64,000 bases of DNA, from positions 2,841,720 to 2,905,719 of the forward strand of contig NZ_DS989904.1 of NCBI RefSeq assembly GCF_000155595.1, in the 5' to 3' direction. The notes beneath the pieces are model-generated. The model searched no databases. It saw only the letters and a list, made by a program, of their open reading frames with translations, and was not told the origin of the DNA. This stretch comes from Synechococcus sp. PCC 7335. Lineage in GTDB: Bacteria > Cyanobacteriota > Cyanobacteriia > Phormidesmidales > Phormidesmidaceae. Positions within the stretch are counted from its first letter, which is position 1, and each line of letters opens with the position of its first letter. Both the position numbers and the translations under genes were made by a program. This document shows, one piece after another, positions 45,238-54,156 of the stretch.

Positions 45238-46218
45238 TCACTTCTTGTGCTTTCTATCCTTTTTGAGGGTAGCAAAGCCACCTAGCACATTTCCAGATAA
45301 AAGTCCAGATGCAGCCCTACCTGCAGGCTCTGGTTTCTCACCAATCCAAGACTCTATCGTTTGTACCTTATCAAGTGATAAACCAGTATTCGCAATGATA
45401 TCTACTAAGCCAGCCTCGACGCCTTTAGATACTTCTAATCCAAAACGCAGAGGCTCACCAATCATGTTGAATACAGCCGTTCCTAGCCTAGTTCTTTCAT
45501 CGTTCACTAACGCTTCTGAAAAGAAATCAAAGGCGATCGCACTTCCATCCCCACAAACTTGATTCATCAGTGCAAATCCCTTCTCAACCTCAGCTTTCGT
45601 TAGGTAATAAGTCACGCCTTCCCATAAAAAGAATGTTCGCTTTCCTAAATTGAATCCGCCTGAAATTAGTCCCTGCATCCAGTCTTCATCAGCAAAGTTG
45701 ACTGTGACAAAATGCACGTTGCCGATATCGATACCGCTTTGCTTTAAAGCTTGTTTCTTCACGGCTTGGGTTTCTATTTGATCGACTTCAAACAGCCCTA
45801 AATCTCGCCCTCGACAATACTCGTACAGACGGGTGTCAAATCCTGCACCTAGAATTACGACCTGTTCTACAGACACTAAGGCTACTGACAACGCTTGGTC
45901 AAAAAAGACTGTGCGATCTCTCAACATGCTCGCTAGGGTTCTCTCTGATGTCTTTGGTGGCGAGGCGATCGCTAACCAGTCGGCAACCCCTATTGCTAGC
46001 AAAACTGGACCCATACCTGCACACAATAAGCTGTAGCTTTGCCCAAAGAGTACCTGCACTAGCCGAGCTGCACTGGCATCAGGGCGTCTGCCTTGCCAAT
46101 GCATCATCCATCGCACTAACAAAGGAACCAGTGCCGTTATCGAGAAATGTTTATTTAAGAAGGAATCTTCTGGCAACAGTTCTATAAAAGTGCTGCCGAC
46201 GCGTCTAGTGCTGTTCAT
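45238..46218 (-). CDS. Class I SAM-dependent methyltransferase, leucine-carboxyl-methyltransferase-like
   Basis: A 326-residue enzyme of the LCM/PPM1-like family. The SAM-binding strand is VVILGAGFDTRLYEY at about 120-135, with an acidic ribose-binding residue in LFEVDQ and the later motifs FFLWEGVTYYL and IAFDFF. Bacterial members of this broad family methylate small molecules or carboxylates; the substrate is not deducible. It overlaps the upstream membrane gene in an ATGA (4 bp), indicating translational coupling. It lies next to the peptide system, but its separate operon with a membrane partner makes a role there doubtful. Confidence 0.88.
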   Translation of the reverse strand: MNSTRRVGSTFIELLPEDSFLNKHFSITALVPLLVRWMMHWQGRRPDASAARLVQVLFGQSYSLLCAGMGPVLLAIGVADWLAIASPPKTSERTLASMLRDRTVFFDQALSVALVSVEQVVILGAGFDTRLYEYCRGRDLGLFEVDQIETQAVKKQALKQSGIDIGNVHFVTVNFADEDWMQGLISGGFNLGKRTFFLWEGVTYYLTKAEVEKGFALMNQVCGDGSAIAFDFFSEALVNDERTRLGTAVFNMIGEPLRFGLEVSKGVEAGLVDIIANTGLSLDKVQTIESWIGEKPEPAGRAASGLLSGNVLGGFATLKKDRKHKK

Positions 46219-46595
46219 GCTTTTGACTGTGGTTTGAGCTCCGCGCTCGCTGTAGGCGTAGCTTTTGTATCAGCGCTAGTTTTATTTGCTTGGACGATTT
46301 CCTGTAACCCTATCGTCCCGACGAAGAAGACATAGACGCCCGCTTGAAGCGGTTTCATCAATTTAGGAGATGGCCTCCTAAACGTTAGAACAGCGGCAAT
46401 AAATCCTTCTATTAAGTGGATGACAAGCGCAACGTTGGCGATCGCACTGACCTTATGCCAAAACGGTTTGTCTAGGTATGTAGGCAGCACGCTGAACAGC
46501 TGCCACAGCCATAGCCCCATGCCTGCTATCACCAAAGTAGAAGCCACAATCTTGATTGCTGTGACTCGTGAAGAACCATCTGATGAATTCTGCAC
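46215..46595 (-). CDS. Small membrane protein coupled to the methyltransferase
   Basis: 126 residues from a GTG at 46595, with hydrophobic helices at about 12-33, 47-68 and 84-100 and a polar Ala/Lys/Thr-rich tail. The helix-loop phrase LPTYLDKPFWHKVSAIANVALVIHLIEG is distinctive, but I cannot tie it to a named family with confidence. Its stop overlaps the methyltransferase start (ATGA), so the two are probably made in step. A role in presenting a membrane substrate is conceivable. It is divergent from the carotenoid oxygenase, with 66 bp between. Confidence 0.75.
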   Translation of the reverse strand: MQNSSDGSSRVTAIKIVASTLVIAGMGLWLWQLFSVLPTYLDKPFWHKVSAIANVALVIHLIEGFIAAVLTFRRPSPKLMKPLQAGVYVFFVGTIGLQEIVQANKTSADTKATPTASAELKPQSKA

Positions 46596-46661
46596 AACGG
46601 TACACGTTAATGAATAGATAAACCACTATCCTAAGTCATTCACAGCTCTATCGGTTTCTTT

Positions 46662-48290
46662 GTGTCTTCAGCGCCTCCATATTCACAGCCCTCTAGTTTG
46701 CTTCAGGCACCGCTTCCTCCCAATAGCATTGCATGGGGAAAGCAGGGAGAAGGTAAGGCGTTAAAAGATGTACAGCAAGCTGCTTGGAACGCCGCCTTTC
46801 AATCTCAGCTCCAAGAATTTGAGTATGAAATCACCCATATTGAAGGAGAGATTCCTGACGAACTTAGAGGATCGACTCTTTTTCGCAACGGACCTAGCCG
46901 GTTTGAACGTGGTCAGCAGAGAGTTTCTCACTACCTAGATGGAGATGGCTATCTGGCCAAAATTACTTTTACCCGCGAAGGTAAAGTGCATTTTACCTCT
47001 CGCTTTATCAGCACTGCTGAGCACAAGCTCGAAGAGACTACCAACGCATTTCAGTTTCGTACTACCTTCGGTAATCCACTCAAACATCCGCTTTCGCTTC
47101 TGCTAGATCTACATCTCAAAAATCCTGCTAACACCCATATCGTTGCCTGGGGTGACAAGCTACTGGCCCTATACGAAGCAGGCGCACCTTACCGCATCGA
47201 CCCCCACACCCTAGAAACGCTTGGTCTCGAAACCCTGAGCGGTGAGCTAAACTCCAATCCCCTACCCCGTTCTAGACTAGGTGCTCTTCTCCGGCGCCGA
47301 GGTCAGCAGGCTATGACTGCTCACCCCCATATCGATCCAGCTAGCAACAGACTGATCACCTGGACCTGGGGTATTCAGGTAAATCTTCACAAGCCTAATA
47401 GTCTGAACCTAGAAATCATCGAATACGACTCAAACTGGCAGTCGCTTAGTCTCACCACGCACGAAATGCCTAGTGCGGTAGTCAATCCTCACGACTTCGC
47501 TTTAACACCCAACTATTATATCTTCTTCCAAAACGCCTTCAGCCTCAGAATCCTCGACTACTTACTGGGTCGAAAGTCTCCTGCTGATTGTCTCACGCTA
47601 AAGCCTATACCTACCAAGGTGCATCTCATTCCTCGCCCTGATGGCAGTAAAGCAGGAAACGCTCCCCTTGTTTTAGATACTGAACAGTGGTTTTCTATTC
47701 ATCAAGCTTGTGCCTGGGAAAACGCAGATGGGAGTGTTGAAATTTATAGCTCCGGCTGGCCTGCTACAACCGGCGGTTTTCTCACTAGCTGGAGTGGCTA
47801 TGCCCCAGACTTTGATGCTATCGCACCTACCTTTCTCTACCATACCCAGATTTATCCCTCTACCCAAACCGTCACTCATCGAATTACACCCGCTCTCGAA
47901 AACTATTGCATTGCTCATCCTCACACCAATACCCAAACCGAAACTCAGCCTAGCCAATATCTTTACATGGCATACTGCAACAATATTGGCCAATCCTCTC
48001 CACCTACTGGCTACTTAAAATACAACACCCAAACACAAGAGATAGAGACCTGGAACGCTCATCCGCTCAACTTTGCCGAAGAACCTGTCTTCGTCCCTCA
48101 TTCACAAGGTAATAAAGACGACGGATGGTTGTTGTGCTTGATGTACGATCATTTGCGCGATCGCTCTGCCCTTAATATATTCGACACGACTAAGCTATCT
48201 ACCGGCCCCATCTGTCGGCTATGGCTAACTCATCCGCTGGCTCACGGTCTTCACGGCTCTTGGGTCAAAGCAACCTACCCACCTGCCTAG
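46662..48290 (+). CDS. Carotenoid oxygenase family protein
   Basis: The protein of 542 residues resembles the iron(II)-dependent carotenoid cleavage dioxygenases (ACO/RPE65 fold). Motifs: LFRNGPSRFERGQQRVSHYLDGDGYLAKITF near 70-100, MTAHPHIDPASN with a putative iron His, VNPHDFALTPNYYIFFQN with a second His, IHQACAWENADG, and a C-terminal GLHGSWV with the last His. The four iron-binding His therefore appear to be present. The product could be retinal or an apocarotenal. It starts at a GTG (46662). No signal peptide is seen. Confidence 0.93.
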   Translation: MSSAPPYSQPSSLLQAPLPPNSIAWGKQGEGKALKDVQQAAWNAAFQSQLQEFEYEITHIEGEIPDELRGSTLFRNGPSRFERGQQRVSHYLDGDGYLAKITFTREGKVHFTSRFISTAEHKLEETTNAFQFRTTFGNPLKHPLSLLLDLHLKNPANTHIVAWGDKLLALYEAGAPYRIDPHTLETLGLETLSGELNSNPLPRSRLGALLRRRGQQAMTAHPHIDPASNRLITWTWGIQVNLHKPNSLNLEIIEYDSNWQSLSLTTHEMPSAVVNPHDFALTPNYYIFFQNAFSLRILDYLLGRKSPADCLTLKPIPTKVHLIPRPDGSKAGNAPLVLDTEQWFSIHQACAWENADGSVEIYSSGWPATTGGFLTSWSGYAPDFDAIAPTFLYHTQIYPSTQTVTHRITPALENYCIAHPHTNTQTETQPSQYLYMAYCNNIGQSSPPTGYLKYNTQTQEIETWNAHPLNFAEEPVFVPHSQGNKDDGWLLCLMYDHLRDRSALNIFDTTKLSTGPICRLWLTHPLAHGLHGSWVKATYPPA

Positions 48291-48473
48291 AATATTCAGA
48301 TCCTCTCATGTTCCGTTCTCACTAGAAGTCGCTTGTCTTCAGGAAGCATCCTGTGCTGAGGGCTAACACAAGCTACTTTGTTATGAGATATGTTTACCCT
48401 GTCGCGATCACTCATTCGAGGCTGAAAGTCACTAGAATAGGACTATTAAACAGGCAAGGCTTTTATAGATTCT

Positions 48474-49262
48474 ATGTATTGGCAAGAGGTTTCTGGCAAT
48501 TGGTTCCTAGTACCCAAACAGCCCAAAGCGATTGTTCATTTTCTAGGCGGAGCCTTTGTGGCAGCGGCCCCACATCTGACGTATCGATGGTTGCTAGAAG
48601 CGCTGTACCAAGAAGGCTATGCGGTGATCGCGACGCCATTTGTCAATACATTTGATCACGGTGCGATCGCCTCAGAAACACTCACAACCTTCAACCAAGG
48701 TATGGTCTTCTTACGCAAACAGCGCCCAGAACTACAAGATTTGCCGATCTACGGCTTAGGTCACAGCATGGGTTGTAAGGTCCATCTTCTGATTGGCAGT
48801 ATGCTCTTGGCCTCAGACCAAACTCCCCGTGTCGGTAACATTTTTATCTCATTTAACAACTACCCAGCCCGCAAATCTATTCCCCTGCTAGAACAGTTTA
48901 CTCAGCTCGTTCCTGACTTTCAGCTAGATACTCGTTTGGAATTTGTCCCTAGCCCAGAACAGACTTTGGAGCTGATAAATACTCACTACAGCACACCCTA
49001 CAATCTGTTACTAAAGTTTCGCAACGATACGATCGATCAAACCCGTCCGCTAAGCGACGTTCTGATCAAGCGTTTTCCAACAACGACGACTGTTAGAATT
49101 CTAAGAGGTAGCCATACTACGCCTATTGCTCAAGATGTTCAGTGGGAAGCGAACAGTTCATTTAGTCCCTTTGATGCGATTGGTCAGTTTGTAAAGCAAG
49201 AGTTCTATCGAGACATTAAGCAGCTCAAAGTAGAGATCTTGTATTGGTTGAAAGGAGAATAG
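48474..49262 (+). CDS. DUF1350 alpha/beta-hydrolase-like protein
   Basis: 262 residues. Motifs: PKAIVHFLGGAFVAAAPHLTYRWLLEAL near the start and IYGLGHSMGCKVHLLI with a serine elbow (GHSMG) at about 105. NIFISFNNYPARKSIPLL follows, and a C-terminal LRGSHTTPIAQDV holds the likely catalytic His. The pattern matches DUF1350, present in cyanobacteria and plastids and without an assigned substrate. It lies 180 bp after the carotenoid oxygenase on the same strand; a functional link is possible but unproven. Confidence 0.9.
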   Translation: MYWQEVSGNWFLVPKQPKAIVHFLGGAFVAAAPHLTYRWLLEALYQEGYAVIATPFVNTFDHGAIASETLTTFNQGMVFLRKQRPELQDLPIYGLGHSMGCKVHLLIGSMLLASDQTPRVGNIFISFNNYPARKSIPLLEQFTQLVPDFQLDTRLEFVPSPEQTLELINTHYSTPYNLLLKFRNDTIDQTRPLSDVLIKRFPTTTTVRILRGSHTTPIAQDVQWEANSSFSPFDAIGQFVKQEFYRDIKQLKVEILYWLKGE

Positions 49263-49422
49263 CAGTTCTTGATCGAAATAACGAGACGAGGCAATCTATC
49301 GCGAAGCCGGCTTTAGAACTATTTAGTAATGTAAATTACAGGTATCTCAGTATCGCTTTAGTCGCCTAGTAAACAGTTTTTCAGTCGCCTATCTCGTACT
49401 CTTTGAAGCTAGATGTTCTGTT

Positions 49423-49426
49423 GGAG
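49423..49426 (+). promoter_or_regulatory. Ribosome binding site of the amine oxidase gene
   Basis: GGAG nine bases before the ATG at 49436. It favours that start over 49403. Confidence 0.55.
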
Positions 49427-49435
49427 ATCTCGCTT

Positions 49436-51040
49436 ATGCCCCTTCCGCCTTTACGTCCGGTGAGTTCTTCAAGACGTAGATTCCTAAAGCTTGTAGGTAG
49501 AGCAGGGGGAACAGCCGCTGTGCTAACAACGATGAAGGAGATGGGCTTGCTAGCATCTGCTGACGCTGTTGAAAAGCCACAGTTGCGCGCCCAGCAGGGA
49601 AATGGGATTCGCGTCGTAATCCTGGGTGCAGGGCTAGCAGGGATGACAGCAGCCTATGAGCTGCGGAAAGCAGGCTACGACTGTCAAATACTAGAGGCAC
49701 GTGATCGCGCAGGGGGACGCTGTCAAACGATTCGAGGCGGCGATGTTGTCGTAGAGACTGAGAGTTCTCAAACCTGTTCTTTTGACGAAGGCTTGTACTT
49801 TAATCCGGGGCCAGCCCGCATCCCCTATCACCATACCGCTGTACTGGGCTATTGCAAGGAATTTGGAGTTCCGCTAGAGGTCATTGTGAATGAGAATAGG
49901 GCCACTTATTTTCAAGACGACAAAGCCTTTGGAGGGCAACCCATTCTCAATCGCCGGGTAGTGAATGATAGCCGAGGTTATATCTCTGAGCTACTAGCTA
50001 AGGCAATTAGTCAAAATTCTCTCGATCAAGAAGTTTCTGACTTAGATCAAGAGCGATTGATGAGCTTTGTCAAAAGCTTCGGTAGCTTAGGTGATGACTA
50101 TCGCTATACCGGGAGTTCACGGGGCGGCTATATCACCGGCCCAGGCGCTGGCACGGCGGTTGGAGAATCGTTCGAACCATTAGGCTTAGCCCCGTTGCTA
50201 AGCTCTGATTTCTGGGACTACAAGCTTCACTTTGGCGAGGGCTATACTCAAGCGGCTACTATGCTAAAACCGGTTGGAGGCATGGATAAAATTGCCCAAG
50301 CTTTTGAGTCTCAGGTCAGTGATTTAATTGAATACAGCGCCCCAGTTAGCCAAATTAGAAAAACACCAGAGGGCGTAAGCATTATCTATAGCAGCGGCGA
50401 TGGAACAGAAAAAGAGCTGGCGGCAGACTATGCGATTTGTACGTTTCCGCTATCAGTGCTGGCAAAGATAGATGCGGACTTTTCTCCAGCGGTACAAGCT
50501 GCAATTGAAGAAGGGGGGAGCAGCTATGCTAATGCAATTAAAGTTGCTTTTCAAGCCAACCGCCGCTTCTGGGAAGAAGATTACAATATCTACGGCGGTA
50601 TCTCTTGGACAGAGAAAGACATTACACAGATCTGGTATCCCTCTAGCGGTTTTCAGAGTAACCATGGAATTATTGTGGGTGCCTATATTTGGGATAATCC
50701 AATCGGTAATGCCTGGGGCCTACTATCGCCTGCAGAGCGCATGGCCAAAGCAATTGAAGAAGGCAGCGCAATTCATCCTAACTATGCTGAGGAAGTGTCG
50801 GCAGCACAGGGTATTTCGATCGCTTGGGAGAAAGTACCGTTTAGCGACGGGGGTTGGGCTGAGTGGGAAGATGAACAGCGAGAAGCCGCTTACCGAATCC
50901 TGCTACAGCCAGATGATTCTATTTTCCTTGCAGGCGAGCATTTAAGCTATTTGACCGGATGGCAAGAGGGCGCTGTACAATCAGCGTTGCTAGCTGTGAA
51001 AGGCGTTGCAGATCGAGTAGCCCAAACTGCTGATGGATAA
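49436..51040 (+). CDS. Tat-exported flavin amine/L-amino-acid oxidase
   Basis: About 534 residues. A twin-arginine signal (SSRRRFLKLVG, about 11-21) is followed by a hydrophobic stretch, so export of the folded flavoprotein is likely. The FAD motif VVILGAGLAGMTAAYEL is at about 60, with RDRAGGRCQTIRGG and a C-terminal FLAGEHLSYLTGWQEGAVQSA. The family oxidises amines or L-amino acids to imines, releasing H2O2 and ammonia. The next gene, 101 bp on, encodes an exported RidA protein that could hydrolyse the imine. The likely site is the periplasm or cell exterior. The substrate class is inferred from the RLxx/GEH motifs and the context. Confidence 0.92.
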   Translation: MPLPPLRPVSSSRRRFLKLVGRAGGTAAVLTTMKEMGLLASADAVEKPQLRAQQGNGIRVVILGAGLAGMTAAYELRKAGYDCQILEARDRAGGRCQTIRGGDVVVETESSQTCSFDEGLYFNPGPARIPYHHTAVLGYCKEFGVPLEVIVNENRATYFQDDKAFGGQPILNRRVVNDSRGYISELLAKAISQNSLDQEVSDLDQERLMSFVKSFGSLGDDYRYTGSSRGGYITGPGAGTAVGESFEPLGLAPLLSSDFWDYKLHFGEGYTQAATMLKPVGGMDKIAQAFESQVSDLIEYSAPVSQIRKTPEGVSIIYSSGDGTEKELAADYAICTFPLSVLAKIDADFSPAVQAAIEEGGSSYANAIKVAFQANRRFWEEDYNIYGGISWTEKDITQIWYPSSGFQSNHGIIVGAYIWDNPIGNAWGLLSPAERMAKAIEEGSAIHPNYAEEVSAAQGISIAWEKVPFSDGGWAEWEDEQREAAYRILLQPDDSIFLAGEHLSYLTGWQEGAVQSALLAVKGVADRVAQTADG

Positions 51041-51141
51041 GTTAGTAGCTGCAAAGGAATCTTTGTTCTTGAGACTGAAGCGCTAGGATAAGGCCCGCTT
51101 AGATGATGTTTGTTGGTAGATCTATTGTGAGGATTGGTTTT

Positions 51142-51672
51142 ATGTTGTGGAAAAGAGTTGTTTTAGGTGTGTTGATAGCTGTGGGTCTGTGCTTGGGTTT
51201 GGTCACCGGTGTATCAGCGCAAGATACGATGACAGGGGCGATGACAGATGTTGTCAGGTATCCAATTCCTGGTTCGGATTTTCCCATCTCTCAAGCGGTT
51301 GAGCTACCAGCCGATGCTACCTTAGTCTATCTCAGCGGACAGGTGCCAGCTGTGGTGGATGAAACCGCTGAGGGGGGTACAATTGCGGCATTTGGTAATA
51401 CTGAGACTCAGACACTCACCGTTCTTGAAAAGATTCAAGACATCTTAACTAGTCTAGATCTGACAATGAGTGACGTAGTGAAAATGCAGGTATTCTTGGT
51501 CGGCGATCCAGAGATGGATGGAGTCATGGACTTTGCTGGGTTTATGTCAGGCTACACTCAATTTTTTGGAACGGAAGCACAGCCAAATCTACCTTCGAGA
51601 TCAGCGATGCAGGTAGCCGGTCTAGCGAATCCAGGTTGGCTAGTAGAAATTGAGGTGGTGGCTGTACGCTAG
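51142..51672 (+). CDS. RidA/YjgF-family protein with signal peptide
   Basis: About 176 residues from the ATG at 51142, supported by GAGG about 9 bp upstream. A Sec signal (RVVLGVLIAVGLCLGLVTGVSAQ) precedes the RidA domain. The domain has LVYLSGQVP, TLTVLEKIQDILTSLDLTMSDVVKMQVFLV, PNLPSRSAMQVAGL and a terminal VEIEVVAVR, and Arg in PSRSA is the usual imine-binding residue. Cytoplasmic RidA hydrolyses reactive enamines/imines; the exported version here probably acts on products of the adjacent amine oxidase. It is convergent with the aldo-keto reductase. Confidence 0.92.
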   Translation: MLWKRVVLGVLIAVGLCLGLVTGVSAQDTMTGAMTDVVRYPIPGSDFPISQAVELPADATLVYLSGQVPAVVDETAEGGTIAAFGNTETQTLTVLEKIQDILTSLDLTMSDVVKMQVFLVGDPEMDGVMDFAGFMSGYTQFFGTEAQPNLPSRSAMQVAGLANPGWLVEIEVVAVR

Positions 51673-51728
51673 TGTGCTTTGGGCGGTTGAGGTTTAGCCT
51701 ATACCATATAGCTAAAAGTCTGATGTCC

Positions 51729-52679
51729 TTACGACCAAAAGTCTGAGCCCTCGTAAGTGACACCAGGGATGTACCAGTCGCTGACATTGACGTAGCGATG
51801 TTGAATGCCGATGTTATCTAGAGCAGTTCTCGCATCAGAAGAAAGCGTGTGCTCAACGGCAGCTAGGTTCTCAGAAATTCGTTTAGCGTTTGTCGATTTT
51901 GGGATGACGATTGTACCTCGATCTAATGCCCAAGCAATGAGGAGCTGAGCGGGAGAGAGATTCTCTTCGGTAGCGATCGCTTTAACATCTTCGTTCTCTA
52001 GCAGGGGCGGTTCGTCTTTTGCTTTCAAACTAGCAGGGCGATCGCCTGAACCTAGTGGCGAATATGCCGTCACATGGATACCCTGGTCATGACAGTAGTC
52101 CAACAGCTCGTTCTGAGGATTGTAGGGATGCATTTCTACCTGATTAATCGCTGGAACAATACCAGCTTCTGCAATCACCTTCTCTATCTTTGAAATACTA
52201 AAGTTCGAAACACCCACACTCTTAACTAGCCCTTGCTCACGCAGTTGTGACATGGCTTCAAATGTTTTAGATAGTGGCAGTTCGCTCAGCGAGTAGAAAT
52301 CATCAGCACTATTGTGCTGGGATTTTCCGGGCTTGAAGGCAACTGGCCAATGCATGAGGTAGAGATCAAGGTAGTCTAGTCCAAGTGCGTCAAGACTTTC
52401 TTTACAGCCTTTCTCAACCGCTTCGGGCTGATGAAAAGTATTCCACAGCTTTGAGGTGACAAAAAGCGAGTCGCGAGCGATCACCCCTGCTTTTATAGCC
52501 TCACTGATACCTGCTCCGACCGCCTGCTCGTTCTGATAGATCCAAGCGGCATCAACATGGGTATAGCCGACTGTCAACGCTTCTGCGACTGCTTTACTCA
52601 CCTCACCTTTGGGCGATTTCCAAGTGCCCAAGCCAAAGGCAGGCATAGTATTTCCGTCGTTGAGCGTAACTGTTCTCAT
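51729..52679 (-). CDS. Aldo/keto reductase
   Basis: A 316-residue NADPH-dependent (beta/alpha)8 reductase. The catalytic tetrad is complete: Asp and Tyr in DAAWIYQNE at about 44-49, Lys in VTSKLWN at about 75, and His in LMHWP at about 108. NADP-binding PKSTNAKRISEN lies near 260. The sequence VSNFSISKIE and the length fit the AKR4/AKR5-like bacterial enzymes acting on aldehydes or ketoses; the exact substrate is unknown. The last 30 residues include YVNVSDWYIPGVTYEGS. Confidence 0.93.
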   Translation of the reverse strand: MRTVTLNDGNTMPAFGLGTWKSPKGEVSKAVAEALTVGYTHVDAAWIYQNEQAVGAGISEAIKAGVIARDSLFVTSKLWNTFHQPEAVEKGCKESLDALGLDYLDLYLMHWPVAFKPGKSQHNSADDFYSLSELPLSKTFEAMSQLREQGLVKSVGVSNFSISKIEKVIAEAGIVPAINQVEMHPYNPQNELLDYCHDQGIHVTAYSPLGSGDRPASLKAKDEPPLLENEDVKAIATEENLSPAQLLIAWALDRGTIVIPKSTNAKRISENLAAVEHTLSSDARTALDNIGIQHRYVNVSDWYIPGVTYEGSDFWS

Positions 52680-53106
52680 AGATTTCTTTGTTTTCTTTGT
52701 CGCTTTTCCTAAGGACGTTCAGTCCAGCAACGATCAAATTACGGGCTCTTTGCCGATTGATCAACTTCCCTAAGACATACTTTCGTGCCTTCGTTTTAGC
52801 ATCTAGATAACTGAATAACCGAAGAGCTATCGCCAACAAGATACAAGAAAGTTTGTATCTCTCTATACTTTGCTTGTTTTTTCAAATGGTTGTGAAAGTC
52901 TTATTCTAGCGGCGTTTCAGCTATCTCTTTAAACGGCTGCGCTCAAAAACTTGTGTATACTCTTCACTACTTGGCTGAAATCGGCTTCTATGATTTTGAT
53001 GAGGTTCGCTTTGATCAGATACTTTGCAGAGTATTAGGCGGTTCTACCACGCATGGAAGTTAGTTGATATTCATCCAGTTGACATTCACTTAGGGGTGTT
53101 GCAGCT
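52680..53106 (+). promoter_or_regulatory. Divergent region between aldo/keto reductase and pstS
   Basis: This 427-bp spacer is probably the control region of pstS. At 53062-53091 AGTTGATATTCATCC is followed by AGTTGACATTCACTT, a 15-bp direct repeat with three mismatches just before the ATG. I looked for the cyanobacterial Pho box (8-bp direct repeats of the CTTAACCT type) and could not find a clear one. A minus-strand frame at 52603-52839 is rejected. Confidence 0.45.
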
Positions 53107-54156
53107 ATGAGAAAAACTTACAACAGGTTCGCTATTCTCTTATTAGGCCTTTCAGCTACTGTTAGTTGTTCTACACCGTCTACAACGCCATTAGCAGACA
53201 GTGCCCCTCCCGATCTTGAGGCGATCGCTAGCAGCGAACCTTTGAACATAGATGGCTCTAGTACTGTCTACCCAATCACACTGGAGATGGCGGAAAGATT
53301 TAAGCAAGCCAAGCCAGACAGCCCCGCAATTTCTGTTAATTTTTCGGGAACAGGCGGTGGATTTGAGAAATTCTGTGCAGGTGAGACAGATATTAGCGAT
53401 GCGTCTCGTCCGATCAGCCCTGAAGAAATGGCAGCGTGTAAAGCTAACGGCGTTGAATACATCGAACTACCCGTGGCTTTTGATGCCCTGACGGTTGTTG
53501 TCAATGCTGAAAATACTTGGGCCGAAGAGATTACCCTAGCAGAACTTCAAACCCTTTGGCAGGCTGAAGCTGAAGGCGAAATCACTCGCTGGAGCCAAAT
53601 TAGAGCCGATTGGCCTGACGAACCCATCACGCTCTATGGTCCCGGTGAAGAGTCAGGTACGTTTGACTATTTCACAGAGGTCGTTGTCGGTGAAGAGGGG
53701 GCTAGTCGCACGGACTACACTGCGAGCGAAGATGATGATGAGCTGGTTCAAGGCGTACGCTCAGAAGTAAATGCGCTGAGCTACTTTGGCTTTGCCTACT
53801 ACAGAGATGCCGAGAAGAGCCTGAAAGCGCTGGCTGTTGATAGCGGTGATGGTCCAGTTGAGCCTACGGGAGAGACCCTTCGCTCGGGTGAATATCAACC
53901 GCTTTCTCGGCCGCTGTTTATCTATGTTAGAGCCGATGGGCTAGAGGAAAACTCGGCGCTCAGCTCATTTGTTGAGTATTATCTAGCGAACGCTCGTACC
54001 GTAGTTGATGATGTCGGCTATGAGCCACTGCCGAATGAAGCCTATGCGATCGCGCTCGATCATCTCACAGAGCGTAAGGTGGGCAGCGTGTTTGAAGGCA
54101 AGGCCCAGTTTGATCTAACCATTGAGCAACTACTAGAGAAAGAGGCTGCTTTCTAA
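53107..54156 (+). CDS. Phosphate ABC transporter substrate-binding protein, PstS/SphX-like
   Basis: A 349-residue lipoprotein. The signal ends at Cys about 19 (ATVSC, an imperfect lipobox). The PstS phosphate-binding loop IDGSSTVYPIT is at about 49, GTGGGFEKFCAGETDISDASRPI follows, and GPGEESGTFDYF gives the second phosphate contact. This branch resembles cyanobacterial SphX/PstS1, which bind phosphate outside the inner membrane and usually rise under phosphate starvation. No pstC, pstA or pstB gene is nearby, so it works with a transporter encoded elsewhere. Confidence 0.94.
   Translation: MRKTYNRFAILLLGLSATVSCSTPSTTPLADSAPPDLEAIASSEPLNIDGSSTVYPITLEMAERFKQAKPDSPAISVNFSGTGGGFEKFCAGETDISDASRPISPEEMAACKANGVEYIELPVAFDALTVVVNAENTWAEEITLAELQTLWQAEAEGEITRWSQIRADWPDEPITLYGPGEESGTFDYFTEVVVGEEGASRTDYTASEDDDELVQGVRSEVNALSYFGFAYYRDAEKSLKALAVDSGDGPVEPTGETLRSGEYQPLSRPLFIYVRADGLEENSALSSFVEYYLANARTVVDDVGYEPLPNEAYAIALDHLTERKVGSVFEGKAQFDLTIEQLLEKEAAF

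Noticed and set aside
45238-46218. Methyltransferase as maturase of the repeat peptide
   Set aside because: It is in its own coupled operon, 5 kb from the precursor, and belongs to a broad family; proximity alone is not enough.
48353-48655. 100-codon plus-strand frame before DUF1350
   Set aside because: It overlaps the DUF1350 gene out of frame; the DUF1350 start at 48474 is well supported by its motifs.
52603-52839. 78-codon minus-strand frame upstream of the aldo/keto reductase
   Set aside because: It overlaps the reductase in another frame and its translation is lysine/arginine-rich without a conserved pattern.
52840-53106. Pho box upstream of pstS
   Set aside because: No clear set of 8-bp direct repeats of the expected type; only a 15-bp degenerate repeat just before the ATG.
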